Shown: in pieces, positions 51,889 to 60,876 of the stretch
Position numbering within the stretch: position 1 is the first letter of the stretch
Layout: each line of letters opens with the position of its first letter
DNA from: Thiosocius teredinicola
GTDB lineage: Bacteria > Pseudomonadota > Gammaproteobacteria > Chromatiales > Chromatiaceae
Length of the DNA: 64,000 nucleotides
Assembly: GCF_002009425.1 (NCBI RefSeq)
Contig: NZ_CP019936.1
Span: 2,281,297 to 2,345,296 of the forward strand
Direction: 5' to 3'
The notes under the pieces: generated by a model
The model's database searches: none
What the model saw: only the letters and a program-made list of their open reading frames with translations
What the model was told of the DNA's origin: nothing
Made by a program: the position numbers and the translations under genes

Positions 51889-52875
51889 TCAGAGTGTGAG
51901 ATGCACCCAGGTGGGGTCGTGGTCGGAGCCGTCGCCGCCATGCTTAGTGCGCCGGTCGACGTGCGCCGATACCACCCGGTCCGATAGCGATGGGCTCAAC
52001 CAGATCTGATCGTACAGGGAATACTCGGGTGGGGTATCCGCACCCGGTGGGTTGAAGCGGTACGACCACGCGCTCGTCTGCGGGCCTGCACCCTGGGTTT
52101 CGGCTTTCGGTGGTCGCGTCTCGATCGGCTGTGTCAGTGCGTTGAACAGCGCCTGGCCGTCGACTACGTACATCGATTGCAAAAAGGCCGAATCGACCGG
52201 GTCGTTCATGTCGCCGGTCAATACAAAGCGCGCTCCCTTGCGCTCGTTGTCGCTGATCAAGCGGGCCACCGTCTCGGCCTGCCGCTGTCGACGCAGGTTG
52301 TTCGCAGCCTGTCCGGCCACCGGGTCGTCGCGAAAATCGACGAAGTGACTCTTCAGATGCGTGTTGTAGAGCGTGAACAGTTTGCGCTTGCGGGCGGCAT
52401 CCAGAATCTCCACGGCCAGCAGATCGCGTCCGAATATGCGTTCTTGCGGTGCGTCCGGATGGACCGCCGTCTGAAAAGAACTGACCTTGCCGATCGGCAG
52501 TTTCGACATCACGCCCACATCGATCAGTCGCTCGTCATTGCCCTCGATCAGGGCGAGATGCGGGTAGAGGTCGTTGAGGTAGTCGCTGTTGAACTGCCGC
52601 AGCACGGCGATGTCTTCGACCTCTTGCACCGCCAGCACATCGACATCCATCGCAAGGATGCGGGCCGCGATGGCCTGGGTTTCCTTCGATTGCTTGCCGT
52701 GCACCAATCGGCCCTTGAAGGTGCGCAACATGAATCCGCTGGCCTGATCGAAGGTATAGGCGACCGTGACATCGTTCTCGCCGGGCTCGGCTGCACGCAA
52801 GGCATCGACCGTCGCATGAAAGTTGTAGCGCGAGAACAGGTTGTTGAGGTTGAACGTTCCGACCGACACCTGCAT
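51889..52875 (-). CDS. Endonuclease/exonuclease/phosphatase-fold protein (cytoplasmic)
   Basis: The 328-residue protein has the EEP fold motifs: GTFNLNNLFSRYNF at the start, DVLAVQEVEDIAVLRQFNS near residue 95, FTLYNTHLKSHFVDF near 177, VLTGDMNDPVDSAF near 228 and GGDGSDHDPTWVHL at the end. It should be a metal-dependent phosphodiesterase or nuclease. No signal peptide or membrane span is visible. I chose the ATG at 52875; the reading frame is open 47 codons upstream without family homology. The gene is divergent from the App1-like phosphatase. Confidence 0.8.
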   Translation of the reverse strand: MQVSVGTFNLNNLFSRYNFHATVDALRAAEPGENDVTVAYTFDQASGFMLRTFKGRLVHGKQSKETQAIAARILAMDVDVLAVQEVEDIAVLRQFNSDYLNDLYPHLALIEGNDERLIDVGVMSKLPIGKVSSFQTAVHPDAPQERIFGRDLLAVEILDAARKRKLFTLYNTHLKSHFVDFRDDPVAGQAANNLRRQRQAETVARLISDNERKGARFVLTGDMNDPVDSAFLQSMYVVDGQALFNALTQPIETRPPKAETQGAGPQTSAWSYRFNPPGADTPPEYSLYDQIWLSPSLSDRVVSAHVDRRTKHGGDGSDHDPTWVHLTL

Positions 52876-53060
52876 GGATTGGCCCCCGATAAACCGGCAT
52901 AATGCGCCCCTATAGCGCGAGTCTAGGCGAGTTTCATTAAGAAAGTGCGTCAGAACAGTGATCGGGCGGCAGTCGGTATGCCGATTTCGTCGCTGTTCGT
53001 AGAACTCGACGCGCATCCGGTCGGATCATGACCTCAATATAAGCGGGCTGACTGCATTCG

Positions 53061-54194
53061 ATGTCAAATCCAACAGAACCTTCGCAAAATGGAATTCGCG
53101 ACATGATTGACTTCGGTGTTCTTGTCCTCGTTTTCGGTGTTACGTTGTTCGCGTTTCTGGCCTTTCAACGCGTTTACGCCTCCGATCTGAAAAGCGACGA
53201 ACACGTCATCCTTTTCACTACCAACGCCCATCTCATCGATAACGGCCGGCTATGGCAGGCGGATGTTCACGGCTGGATATTCGAACCGGAAGAAGGCTCA
53301 GCCTGGCGTTCGGCGCTGGCGAACTCCTTCGTCAAACGGTTGGGCCTGGATCAAAGCGCGCTGGAAGAATCTGCCTTTCGCAAGCGCGCCGCCATGTTTC
53401 TGGTCGACAACGAGCGCAACAAGCGGTTGACGATCGATGTCGCCGGTGAATCGACGCAACTGGCGAAATCCGGAAGCAATGGACACTTTTTTTCGACCAT
53501 CCGGTTTCCCGCCGATCTGATCGATCAGAACTGCGACGGTTGCCGCGAAGTGGCGATCGTCTCGCCCGCGGGTGACGAACGGCGTTTTGCCGGGCGGGTG
53601 CAATTGATCGGGGAGGACGGCATATCGGTGATCTCCGACATTGACGACACCGTTAAGACCAGCGATGTGTTGAACAAGCGGGAATTGATCAAAAACACCT
53701 TTCTGCGGCCTTTCGAAGCGGTCCCGGGTATGCCGCAGGCCTATCAGCGGTGGGCGGATCAGGGTGCGGTCTTTCACTACGTATCGTCGTCGCCCTGGCA
53801 GTTGTATCCCTTTCTGACCGAGTTTCTCGACGACACCGGTCTGCCCGGCGGCAGCCTCCATCTGAAACAGTTTCGCGTCAAAGACCAATCGTTCTTCGAC
53901 CTTTTTGCATCGTCGATGACGACCAAGGTGCCGACTATCTCGCGCCTGGTCAAACAGTACCCCAAGCGCCGGTTTGTGCTGGTGGGCGACTCCGGGGAAC
54001 ACGACCCGGAGGTGTACGCCGAAATTTATCGGCAGCACCCCGATCAGGTTGCGCATATCTTCATCCGCAACGTGACCGGCGAATCAGCGGACGCGGCGCG
54101 TTACCAGGCGACGTTTGGTGCAATCCCAGCTGCGGTATGGACGGTATTCGACGATCCGAACGACTTGGGCAATTACCGATTGCCGGAGAGCTGA
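53061..54194 (+). CDS. App1-like phosphatidate phosphatase domain protein
   Basis: The 377-residue protein has an N-terminal membrane span (FGVLVLVFGVTLFAFLAF), then a beta-rich region and the App1 catalytic domain with the haloacid-dehalogenase motif VISDIDDTVKTSDVLN near residue 193, plus FHYVSSSPWQLYPFLTEFLD, HLKQFR and FVLVGDSGEHDPEVYAEI. App1-type proteins dephosphorylate phosphatidate in yeast; bacterial members may act on lipid phosphates too. It may be attached to the inner membrane with the domain on either side, which I cannot tell. Confidence 0.85.
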   Translation: MSNPTEPSQNGIRDMIDFGVLVLVFGVTLFAFLAFQRVYASDLKSDEHVILFTTNAHLIDNGRLWQADVHGWIFEPEEGSAWRSALANSFVKRLGLDQSALEESAFRKRAAMFLVDNERNKRLTIDVAGESTQLAKSGSNGHFFSTIRFPADLIDQNCDGCREVAIVSPAGDERRFAGRVQLIGEDGISVISDIDDTVKTSDVLNKRELIKNTFLRPFEAVPGMPQAYQRWADQGAVFHYVSSSPWQLYPFLTEFLDDTGLPGGSLHLKQFRVKDQSFFDLFASSMTTKVPTISRLVKQYPKRRFVLVGDSGEHDPEVYAEIYRQHPDQVAHIFIRNVTGESADAARYQATFGAIPAAVWTVFDDPNDLGNYRLPES

Positions 54195-54273
54195 GCGTCG
54201 GGCACCAATCGGGCGGTCGGCTGTCTAATTATTCAGCCACCCCTGTGGCTCGTGGCGAACGAGGAGGTTTTCC

Positions 54274-54699
54274 ATGCGCCGCCCTATATCCTTGCTATTC
54301 ATACTTGTCGGCATCGCTGTCGCGCTAAACGCTTGCGTCTACGCGCCGCCGCATGAGCGGCCGCCGGCGCACCGTTACGACTACGACTATTACTACTACC
54401 CGGACGTGAACGTGTACTTCCATCTGTTCTCGGGGCACTACTACTACCGGGATCATGATCGTTGGCTTCGGGTCAAGGTGTTGCCGAGCCATATCTATCT
54501 CGATCACCGCGTCCGTCGACCCTTGATGATAAAGGAACCGCAGCCGTATCGTCATCATGAGCGCCATCGCGCCGAGTACCGGCCACCGGCAAACTATCGT
54601 CGCGAACCGAAGTACGACCGCGCCGAGCGCGATCACAACCGTAGGCAGTTCGAGGTGTATCACGGTCGCCGTGGTGATGCACCGCCTAGGCCGCGTTGA
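54274..54699 (+). CDS. Tyrosine/histidine-rich lipoprotein
   Basis: The 141-residue protein has a signal peptide with a lipobox (LNAC), followed by RYDYDYYYYPDVNVYFHLFS and HYYYRDHDRWLR, then a basic histidine- and arginine-rich tail. It resembles small envelope proteins of unknown function found in many gammaproteobacteria. The tail may bind metal or polyanions, but this is a guess. GAGGAGG lies about nine bases before the ATG. It follows the App1-like gene by 79 bp. Confidence 0.7.
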   Translation: MRRPISLLFILVGIAVALNACVYAPPHERPPAHRYDYDYYYYPDVNVYFHLFSGHYYYRDHDRWLRVKVLPSHIYLDHRVRRPLMIKEPQPYRHHERHRAEYRPPANYRREPKYDRAERDHNRRQFEVYHGRRGDAPPRPR

Positions 54700-54713
54700 G
54701 TAACGACGGATAG

Positions 54714-54736
54714 GCCCGGCGCGCTAGCGGCCGGGC
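54714..54736. terminator. GC hairpin between convergent genes
   Basis: GCCCGGC and GCCGGGC form a 7-bp stem around the self-complementary loop GCGCTAGCG. It straddles the end of the reverse-strand membrane phosphodiesterase gene and lies 14 bp after the forward lipoprotein gene. No T-run is present. Confidence 0.4.
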
Positions 54737-55659
54737 ATTGTCGCGGCGCTGGAGGTCTGCAAGACCACCGCAATCGGCAGGTGGTCCGAGCCGATGTCGG
54801 GGCCGATGTAGGCGTCATTCACCCGCCATTCCGGCGAGACGAGCAGGTGATCAATAGGGATGCCGAACCATCCTTCGAACATTGCCGGCCAGGTCGGCGA
54901 TAAGTCTCCGGTGCGGCGCAGGCCCAGTTCGTCCAGTCCGGTGAAAGCCGACGACCAGGGGGTCGCGTTCAGATCGCCCGCCACCACGACGGGTCGGGCG
55001 ATGTCCTTGTGATGTCTGGCGATAGCAGTCAGCTTGACGTCGCGCAGGGCGTGAAACTCAGGGGCCATCGGCGGCATCGGGTGGAATACGACAATGTCAA
55101 ACGCCTGTTTCGGCCATGCGACTTGTGCCTCGATGTGTGGAATGCCGTCGTTGTCTTCGATCACTTGTATATCGCTCAACGGAAACCGGGACAGCAGGGC
55201 AATACCGAAGGCGTCGTTGCGCGGCCGGATGACGCGGTGCGGGAATGCCACGAGTTTCTCCAGATCAATGCCGAGTTGCGGCGAGACTTCGAGTACCGCG
55301 ACGACATCCGCCTGTCGATTGTTCAACCAGTCAATGAATGTTGCGGGATTTTGGTTGGCCGCATTGACGTTGGCGACGATGACGGTCAATGTCGGTCCGT
55401 CGTGATTCGCGCGGAGTGCCGTCGATGACGCGGTGAACCACGGCAAAACGGTGAGCACTATGAGCATCAGCCACCGTTTATCCTTCCATGCAAGCAGCGG
55501 TGCACAGACCAGCAGCACGGCGACGTACAGCCATTGCCAGTGACTGGCGAGGTCGATCATCCATAGCAGCAGGTTTCCGTCGCCTTCCACGCGGTAGGGC
55601 ACCAGTGGGATGAGTATGGCCAACCCGCTGGCCAAGGCAGCAAACTTCACGAGACGCAT
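54724..55659 (-). CDS. Membrane-anchored endonuclease/exonuclease/phosphatase-fold protein
   Basis: The 311-residue protein has three hydrophobic spans in the first 100 residues (LVKFAALASGLAILIPL, WQWLYVAVLLVCAPLLAW and LMLIVLTVLPWFTA) followed by an EEP domain with LTVIVANVNAANQNP, ADVVAVLEVSPQLGIDL, RPVVVAGDLNATPWSSAFTG and DIGSDHLPIAVVL, so the catalytic site is probably on the periplasmic side. I chose the ATG at 55659; the frame is open 50 codons upstream but that part has no membrane or EEP features. It is divergent from the isochorismatase gene. Confidence 0.82.
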   Translation of the reverse strand: MRLVKFAALASGLAILIPLVPYRVEGDGNLLLWMIDLASHWQWLYVAVLLVCAPLLAWKDKRWLMLIVLTVLPWFTASSTALRANHDGPTLTVIVANVNAANQNPATFIDWLNNRQADVVAVLEVSPQLGIDLEKLVAFPHRVIRPRNDAFGIALLSRFPLSDIQVIEDNDGIPHIEAQVAWPKQAFDIVVFHPMPPMAPEFHALRDVKLTAIARHHKDIARPVVVAGDLNATPWSSAFTGLDELGLRRTGDLSPTWPAMFEGWFGIPIDHLLVSPEWRVNDAYIGPDIGSDHLPIAVVLQTSSAATMPGR

Positions 55660-55821
55660 GACGGATTCGATTCCAATCCCTGTTGACGACAGACCGAGCA
55701 AGCCGATTCTAAAGGAACGCACAAAGAATCGATAACGCGCCTGCCTGCAGGTTTCGCTGCGTCGTACGAGGGCGTATCGTTGGAGCGTCATACAATTGCT
55801 GACGGTCAAGGACTAGGAGCC

Positions 55822-56496
55822 ATGAACTGGAAATCGGCCTATCGTTCTTTTTACTATCAAGACGCACCTGAACCAGAAGACTTGGTTCTGCCTGCGAGTG
55901 AAACGGCGCTGCTGTGCATTGATGTGCAGAACTATGGTCTGGTGCCGAAGAGCAGCGCCGAAGAACAGGCGCGCTGGACGCCTTTCTTCGATCGCATGCG
56001 GCAGACCGTGATGCCCAACCTCAAGCGTTTGCAGGATGATTTTCGTCGATGTGGCATCAATGTTGTTCATGCACGCATTGCCTGCCTGCTCGACGATGGG
56101 CGCGACCGTTCATGGAGTCAGAAGATGCCGGGGTGGAATAATCTTCTGATGCCGACGACCTCCGAGGAATCGCAGATCGCTCCCGAGGTCGCGCCCTTGC
56201 CGGGAGAGATCGTCGTCACCAAGACGACCGATAGCGCATTGACCGGCACCAATCTGCGCCTTGTGCTTAGCAACATGGGTATTCGCAACGTCGTAGTGAC
56301 GGGAATCTACACGGATCAATGCGTTTCATCGACGGTGCGCAGCCTGGCGGATGAAAGTTTCAACGTGGTTTTGGTCGAGGATTGCTGTGCAGCCGGTACC
56401 GACGAGCTGCACCAACGCGAGCTCGAGATCATCAACATGATCTATTGCCATGTCGTCAGCAGCGATGAACTGCTTGAGATCATGCAATTGAACTGA
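55822..56496 (+). CDS. Isochorismatase-family cysteine hydrolase
   Basis: The 224-residue protein has the family triad: Asp in LLCIDVQNYG, Lys in TKTTDSALTGT and Cys in VTGIYTDQCVSSTVR. Family members hydrolyse amide or ether-like bonds (nicotinamidase, biuret or ureidoacrylate hydrolase, isochorismatase). The substrate cannot be assigned, because no pathway gene is near. The start is ATG at 55822 with AGGAG five bases upstream; the frame is open to 55780 but lacks a ribosome site there. A 162-bp gap separates it from the divergent membrane phosphodiesterase. Confidence 0.85.
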   Translation: MNWKSAYRSFYYQDAPEPEDLVLPASETALLCIDVQNYGLVPKSSAEEQARWTPFFDRMRQTVMPNLKRLQDDFRRCGINVVHARIACLLDDGRDRSWSQKMPGWNNLLMPTTSEESQIAPEVAPLPGEIVVTKTTDSALTGTNLRLVLSNMGIRNVVVTGIYTDQCVSSTVRSLADESFNVVLVEDCCAAGTDELHQRELEIINMIYCHVVSSDELLEIMQLN

Positions 56497-56617
56497 CACA
56501 ACCGAAGTCGATCCAGGTTGGCTGCCGCGGTAGCACTGCACGGGGTGAGGCAGGCTGAACACCGGGGTGTCGAATCCTGACATGCATCGCCAGCACCGGT
56601 GCACGGGTGTGAGGACT

Positions 56618-57658
56618 ATGCAAGGCGGACAATTGAACCGGGTTAGACAACGCATCTTGGTGGCAGTTCTTTGGCTCACAGTCGCCGGCTTGGCGTCGGC
56701 TATTGGCGCGGATTCGTCAACCCGCCTGCAACTCGCGGGTGTCCAGCAACTGCGCATCGAACGTCCCGAGGTGTACTGGCAGCTAAACGGGTTCGTCGAA
56801 ATGGTTCCACCGGTCCGCCTGCCGACGACCCACGATGCCAGCGATATCATCCGCGTTTATCTTTTTGTACCACCGGATGAAAAGATTTCGGCACGCTATC
56901 TTGAGGCCCAGCAGCGGCCGACGTTGGTGTTTCCGCCCGGCACGCGTGCTGACCGGATCGAATTGCTGGGTTACAAGCGGGCCGACGGCACGCGCGATGA
57001 GACCGTGATGGATGTTCGCGGAGCCGAGATCCGCAACCCGAGACAGATGGATGTGCATGTCTATCGGCCCGTTGACGGTACTGCGCATGCGCCGCTCGTC
57101 GGTTGGTCGTGGCTCGCGGGTGACGAGGCGGCACGACAGGTCGCCACCGATGAAATGATCAGCGTGGCAAGGCATCTGGGAACGCCGGTCGAACGACCGC
57201 CGCTGTCGGCTGTCGGACTACATATGCTTCGCCGGCTCAACGACTGTTCGACGTGCCATATGCCAAACCACCAACGCAGTTCGACCACCGAAACCGCACC
57301 CTTGCCGCGAGGCGAGACCGATCAGGCGGGGTTCTACCTGCCGTTGTCTGTGCTGCAAGATCAGACGCCGCTGGCCGCGACACGGCCGATGGATCTCAAT
57401 GCCGGCGATCCGTTCGTCGACGTGAAGTGTGGTAACGACAATGCTCACCTGGTACATGAAGGCGAATGGATCTGGTTTCGCTGTGACGGTGATTCGATAC
57501 CCATGGGGAAACGCGATATCGCGGCAGGCCTGAAAGCGGGCGACCGCTACACTTTGGCCGTCTGCCAATCCAGGCGTTATCTGTACGAGCATATGGACGA
57601 GGTAGCCCGCAATATGTTTGCTGAAGCATTCAGGGTGTGCGGTATCGTTGATGATTGA
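56618..57658 (+). CDS. Exported protein with a single CxxCH haem-binding motif
   Basis: The 346-residue protein has a signal peptide (ILVAVLWLTVAGLASAIGA) and, near residue 207, one CSTCH motif that should bind one c-type haem. It has no clear cytochrome c fold elsewhere; the rest is strand-rich (IIRVYLFVPPDEK, DETVMDVRGAEIRNP, WIWFRCDGDSIPMGKRD). I do not recognise a family. The ATG at 56618 has GAGG upstream and is better than the GTG at 56567. It follows the isochorismatase gene by 121 bp. Confidence 0.72.
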   Translation: MQGGQLNRVRQRILVAVLWLTVAGLASAIGADSSTRLQLAGVQQLRIERPEVYWQLNGFVEMVPPVRLPTTHDASDIIRVYLFVPPDEKISARYLEAQQRPTLVFPPGTRADRIELLGYKRADGTRDETVMDVRGAEIRNPRQMDVHVYRPVDGTAHAPLVGWSWLAGDEAARQVATDEMISVARHLGTPVERPPLSAVGLHMLRRLNDCSTCHMPNHQRSSTTETAPLPRGETDQAGFYLPLSVLQDQTPLAATRPMDLNAGDPFVDVKCGNDNAHLVHEGEWIWFRCDGDSIPMGKRDIAAGLKAGDRYTLAVCQSRRYLYEHMDEVARNMFAEAFRVCGIVDD

Positions 57659-57720
57659 TGCGATTTTCGGTCGGTCGCGGTTGTCGCCCGGCTGTTCGGG
57701 TTTTGTCGGCAGGAGCGAGG

Positions 57721-58116
57721 ATGGCTATGAACAGACAGGGTAGCGAACGAGGCGTAAGCGTTTTGCTTGCGCCGTTATTACTGATCCTTGCATTGTTGCC
57801 GGCAGCGAAGGCACTCGCAGACTGCCAGAAGAACTACAAAGGTGAGGTGATCTGCGGCCGCGGTGACTGTCAGCGTGATCGCTATGGCAATGTCGCCTGT
57901 TCAGCATACCGCGACGGTGCAGCGGTTCGGTCACGCACCGGCGAGATCATATGTGGAAAGGGCCGCTGTATTGCGACGTCTGACGGTGAGGTCTATTGTT
58001 CGACGGTACCGGGCGGCGCAGTGGTTAAGGATCGTTTCGGTGAACCGCGTTGCGAAGGGGCCTGCGAAGCAGCGACGGTAGAAAACTGTGTCGCGGAACC
58101 GGCGGGCACGCGTTAA
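57721..58116 (+). CDS. Secreted cysteine-rich repeat protein
   Basis: The 131-residue protein has a signal peptide (VLLAPLLLILALLPAAKALA) and a mature part with repeated cysteine units: GEVICGRGDCQRDRYGNVAC, GEIICGKGRCIATSDGEVYC, and RFGEPRCEGAC. Spacing of GE(V/I)ICG-x2-C-x7-G-x-V-x-C is regular, so disulfide-bonded or metal-binding repeats are likely. I do not recognise a function. ATG at 57721 follows GCAGGAGCGAGG. It lies 30 bp from the convergent Slam gene. Confidence 0.75.
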   Translation: MAMNRQGSERGVSVLLAPLLLILALLPAAKALADCQKNYKGEVICGRGDCQRDRYGNVACSAYRDGAAVRSRTGEIICGKGRCIATSDGEVYCSTVPGGAVVKDRFGEPRCEGACEAATVENCVAEPAGTR

Positions 58117-58145
58117 GAACAGATTCGGCAGCGGAGAAATCAGGA

Positions 58146-59372
58146 TCAGTTCTTCGCGCGCAACACAAAGGTTGTCTTGTCGAACTCGTAAAAGCTGATG
58201 TTCGAATCGGTGTGCTGATACGCTACGCCAAACTCAGGAGTGAATCCAAAGACCTTCCACTGCTTGTTGTGCACCAGGAAGCTCAGCTTGGTGGTGTTGT
58301 CACGTCGCTGCTTGGTGAAGAAGGGGTCGTCATCCAGATAGTTGCGAGTGCCGTATCCGGCGGACAGGTCTACTCCCCAGGTGTCAAACAGCGGTAGAGA
58401 GACAGTGGAGCTGACTCCCGCGCCCTGATAGCTATAAGGTTTCTCGTCGGCGTCGGAATTCTCGACATAGACGCTACCGAGTACCTGCATGCTATTCGCC
58501 AGGATAGTCGATGCGCGTGCCGTCAACGTCTGCGAGAACGCGTCAAGATGGTCATACTCATCCACATCGAGATAGGCCAACCTGGCTTCGGTACTCAAGC
58601 GGAATCGTTCGACAGGGTCCGGAAAATAGGTGACGGATACGTAAGGCTGGCGATACTGGTGATCACCGGCGTAGTACGACTCTTCGATGCCGACGCGACC
58701 CTGCAGTTTTCGGTAGGTCCTGGGGAACAATGCGATACCGCCGTCGAGCGTCCACCGATCGAAATCATCGCCTTCCAGGTCTCTGAAGCTGACCTTGGCG
58801 AAGCCGACAACACTGGCGTCCGCCGTGAATGCCTTTGTCGCAGTCACGCCGTACTCGATTCCGTGCGTTTCCTCGTTCTCGGGCGGTTGAGCGATTGTCA
58901 GAACCTGGCCGGCGATCATGACCTGGCGGCTCTCCGTGTAGTTCATCGGGTTGCTGTCGGTCACAAACGCCACCGAGAACTTGATGTTGCCCAGCGCCTC
59001 ATCGATCAGGTCGAGATAACGGTTGACGTTCTCACGCACCCCCCAGGGCAGAGAGGCGTCGGCCAGAATGTCGTTGAAAAGCCGCTTTGAATGCTCGTAT
59101 TGCCGGTCGAGGAAATATGCCCGCGCCAACTCCAGTCGTATGCGCTGTGAGTCGAGCCGGTTCGATAGCATCTTGAACACCTGAATCGCAGCCGGGTAGT
59201 TCTGCCGCCGCAGTTCTTCCATGCCGATGGCGAAAAATACCTGGTAGGTGTCATCGTCAGGCGTTGCCTGTGTAACAGGCTCTGTCGCCGAAGCGGCGGC
59301 GACGCTGAACATGGTGAGGCAGCCGACGAGCAGTGATGCCAGTCGGCCGCGCAGTATCGTTGGCGAACCCAT
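58146..59372 (-). CDS. Slam-family outer-membrane surface-lipoprotein translocator
   Basis: The 408-residue protein has a signal peptide, a TPR-like N-terminal domain (RIRLELARAYFLDRQYEHSK) and a C-terminal 14-strand barrel of the DUF560/Slam type, ending FGFTPEFGVAYQHTDSNISF and FDKTTFVLRAKN. Neisserial Slam proteins carry lipoproteins such as TbpB across the outer membrane. The next gene encodes a TbpB-like lipoprotein, so substrate and exporter are paired. The ATG at 59372 is eight bases after that gene's stop, with only a weak ribosome site; translation may be coupled. Confidence 0.86.
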   Translation of the reverse strand: MGSPTILRGRLASLLVGCLTMFSVAAASATEPVTQATPDDDTYQVFFAIGMEELRRQNYPAAIQVFKMLSNRLDSQRIRLELARAYFLDRQYEHSKRLFNDILADASLPWGVRENVNRYLDLIDEALGNIKFSVAFVTDSNPMNYTESRQVMIAGQVLTIAQPPENEETHGIEYGVTATKAFTADASVVGFAKVSFRDLEGDDFDRWTLDGGIALFPRTYRKLQGRVGIEESYYAGDHQYRQPYVSVTYFPDPVERFRLSTEARLAYLDVDEYDHLDAFSQTLTARASTILANSMQVLGSVYVENSDADEKPYSYQGAGVSSTVSLPLFDTWGVDLSAGYGTRNYLDDDPFFTKQRRDNTTKLSFLVHNKQWKVFGFTPEFGVAYQHTDSNISFYEFDKTTFVLRAKN

Positions 59373-59380
59373 GGCTCGGA

Positions 59381-60313
59381 CTACTGAGCCGCTCCATAAG
59401 AGCCGATGTAAGACTCGGTGCCCGCACCGGAAACCGAGAATACGCCGCCGAGTTCTTCGGCATTGGGACCGTAAAAGCGTCCTTCTGTCTGTCCGGTCAT
59501 GCCGCCGGCGGCTGTGAGCGAGCCGGTAAAGGTATTGACGCCTGCTGCATAGTTCAGGGTTCCGCTCAGGTCGAGGTTGGGCGCCAGCGACGAGGCGGAT
59601 GTCAGCAGGTTGAGTTTCTCGGAGTTGGTGGTTGCGAACGTAAGAGAACGACCCACGAAGTCGGCATTGACGGTGAGATCGCCGCCCGCGAGATACTGTG
59701 CACCCGCCGCATCGACATAGATGCCCATCGCGGCCCCGGTGAAACTGGCGGTACCCGAGGTGGGTATTGCGCTGCCTGCCGTCGGTGCCCCCAAGCTGAC
59801 GGCGCCGATCTGGCCCGAGCCGGTCATGATGCCGGTCTGCCAGGTGCCGAACGTTTGATAGTCCCACGACAGCGCAACCGGATTCACAGTAAACAACATC
59901 GACTGATTGCTGCCGCTTGCTGCTACGACTGCCAGCGGATCGGTGTCGTCGATCAGATCGCCCGAGTTTTCGTCCCACGTCACCGTGCCGTTTTGCGTGG
60001 TGATGCTGATGCGGCTGATGGTGTCGTCGAAGCGGTAGGTGATGTACGCACTCGCTGTCGTGTCGACACCGAGGTCGGTAACACTGGTTGCATTGAAGCT
60101 CGGAGCCGATGCGGTGTAGTCGGCGTCCTGCGATATGCCTTTGATGCTTACGGTCGCGGGCGGGTTGATCGACGACCATTTCACGAAGCTTACCGACTGG
60201 GTCACGCCGGCTGAATCGCCGCCACCGCCACCGCCGCCACATCCGCCGATGAATGCCGCCAAAGTGACGATTGGGGCGACCTTGGCAACCTTATAAATCT
60301 TTGCGAGCGACAT
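59381..60313 (-). CDS. TbpB-like surface lipoprotein, probable Slam substrate
   Basis: The 310-residue protein has a lipobox (LAAFIGGC) followed by a Gly run and a beta-rich body. The C-terminus has the transferrin-binding-protein-like barrel sequence GRFYGPNAEELGGVFSVSGA, characteristic of Slam-exported lipoproteins. It need not bind transferrin; other members bind haem or host factors, and a methylotroph would more likely use it for iron, copper or another metal. I chose the ATG at 60313, which has GGAG six bases upstream; another ATG at 60325 is close. It is co-transcribed with slam. Confidence 0.85.
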   Translation of the reverse strand: MSLAKIYKVAKVAPIVTLAAFIGGCGGGGGGGDSAGVTQSVSFVKWSSINPPATVSIKGISQDADYTASAPSFNATSVTDLGVDTTASAYITYRFDDTISRISITTQNGTVTWDENSGDLIDDTDPLAVVAASGSNQSMLFTVNPVALSWDYQTFGTWQTGIMTGSGQIGAVSLGAPTAGSAIPTSGTASFTGAAMGIYVDAAGAQYLAGGDLTVNADFVGRSLTFATTNSEKLNLLTSASSLAPNLDLSGTLNYAAGVNTFTGSLTAAGGMTGQTEGRFYGPNAEELGGVFSVSGAGTESYIGSYGAAQ

Positions 60314-60815
60314 GATGCTCTCCATGTTGTGTTTTTCCGTTCGACAAGCCGCGCAAAACTTGCGGGTCACGACTGTCAAGCTCTGTTTCCTTGGTGCTGT
60401 GCTTTGGAAGTGACCTGCCAACGCGGGCCCAACATCTATTGCGATCGTCCGGCTATCTGGACGTCGGCAAACGGAACGCCTTACGCAGATTCTGCTTTCT
60501 CCCATTTAGCGTACAGACGCGCGCTGATCACGTCGTGATACAGGTCAATACGTGATTCGATTGGGCCGGGATGGCCGTGGGAAGACGTTCCGTAATGTGA
60601 AGGGTTTGGGGCTCGTCTCGACTTTCTAGGTACTTCCTTGTCTCAGCACACTTGCTTAGGTTTTATTATGTGCGAATCGTCGAATGTATATGACGAATCT
60701 CGCATGTACAAAGTAGATCACGCGAAAAGACCAGGCGTCAATCTATGTGAGGATTGTAAGTAACTAGCTTCGTGCGAGATCCAAAGCTTGCACCGCGGTC
60801 AGTAAACGCTTATGC
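60314..60815. other. Intergenic region without a recognisable gene
   Basis: No gene is supported. It holds the promoter of the TbpB-like/Slam operon on the minus strand. The only notable structure is an imperfect inverted repeat at 60671-60704, TGCGA-A-TCGTC with GACGA-ATC-TCGCA, possibly an operator. I see no classic Fur box. Confidence 0.45.
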
Positions 60816-60856
60816 GGGCGGTTTGCGTGACAGTAAGGACTGTCGGCAAACCGCCC
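60816..60856 (-). terminator. Two-level hairpin downstream of the peroxiredoxin gene
   Basis: GGGCGGTTTGC pairs with GCAAACCGCCC, with a second small stem GACAG/CTGTC in its loop. It begins 20 bp after the peroxiredoxin stop on the minus strand. No T-run follows, but the stem is strong. Confidence 0.6.
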
Positions 60857-60876
60857 GGCGTATAGCTCAGTAAACG

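Noticed and set aside
60671-60704. A Fur box before the TbpB-like gene
   Set aside because: The inverted repeat does not match the GATAAT-type Fur consensus, so I call it only a possible operator.
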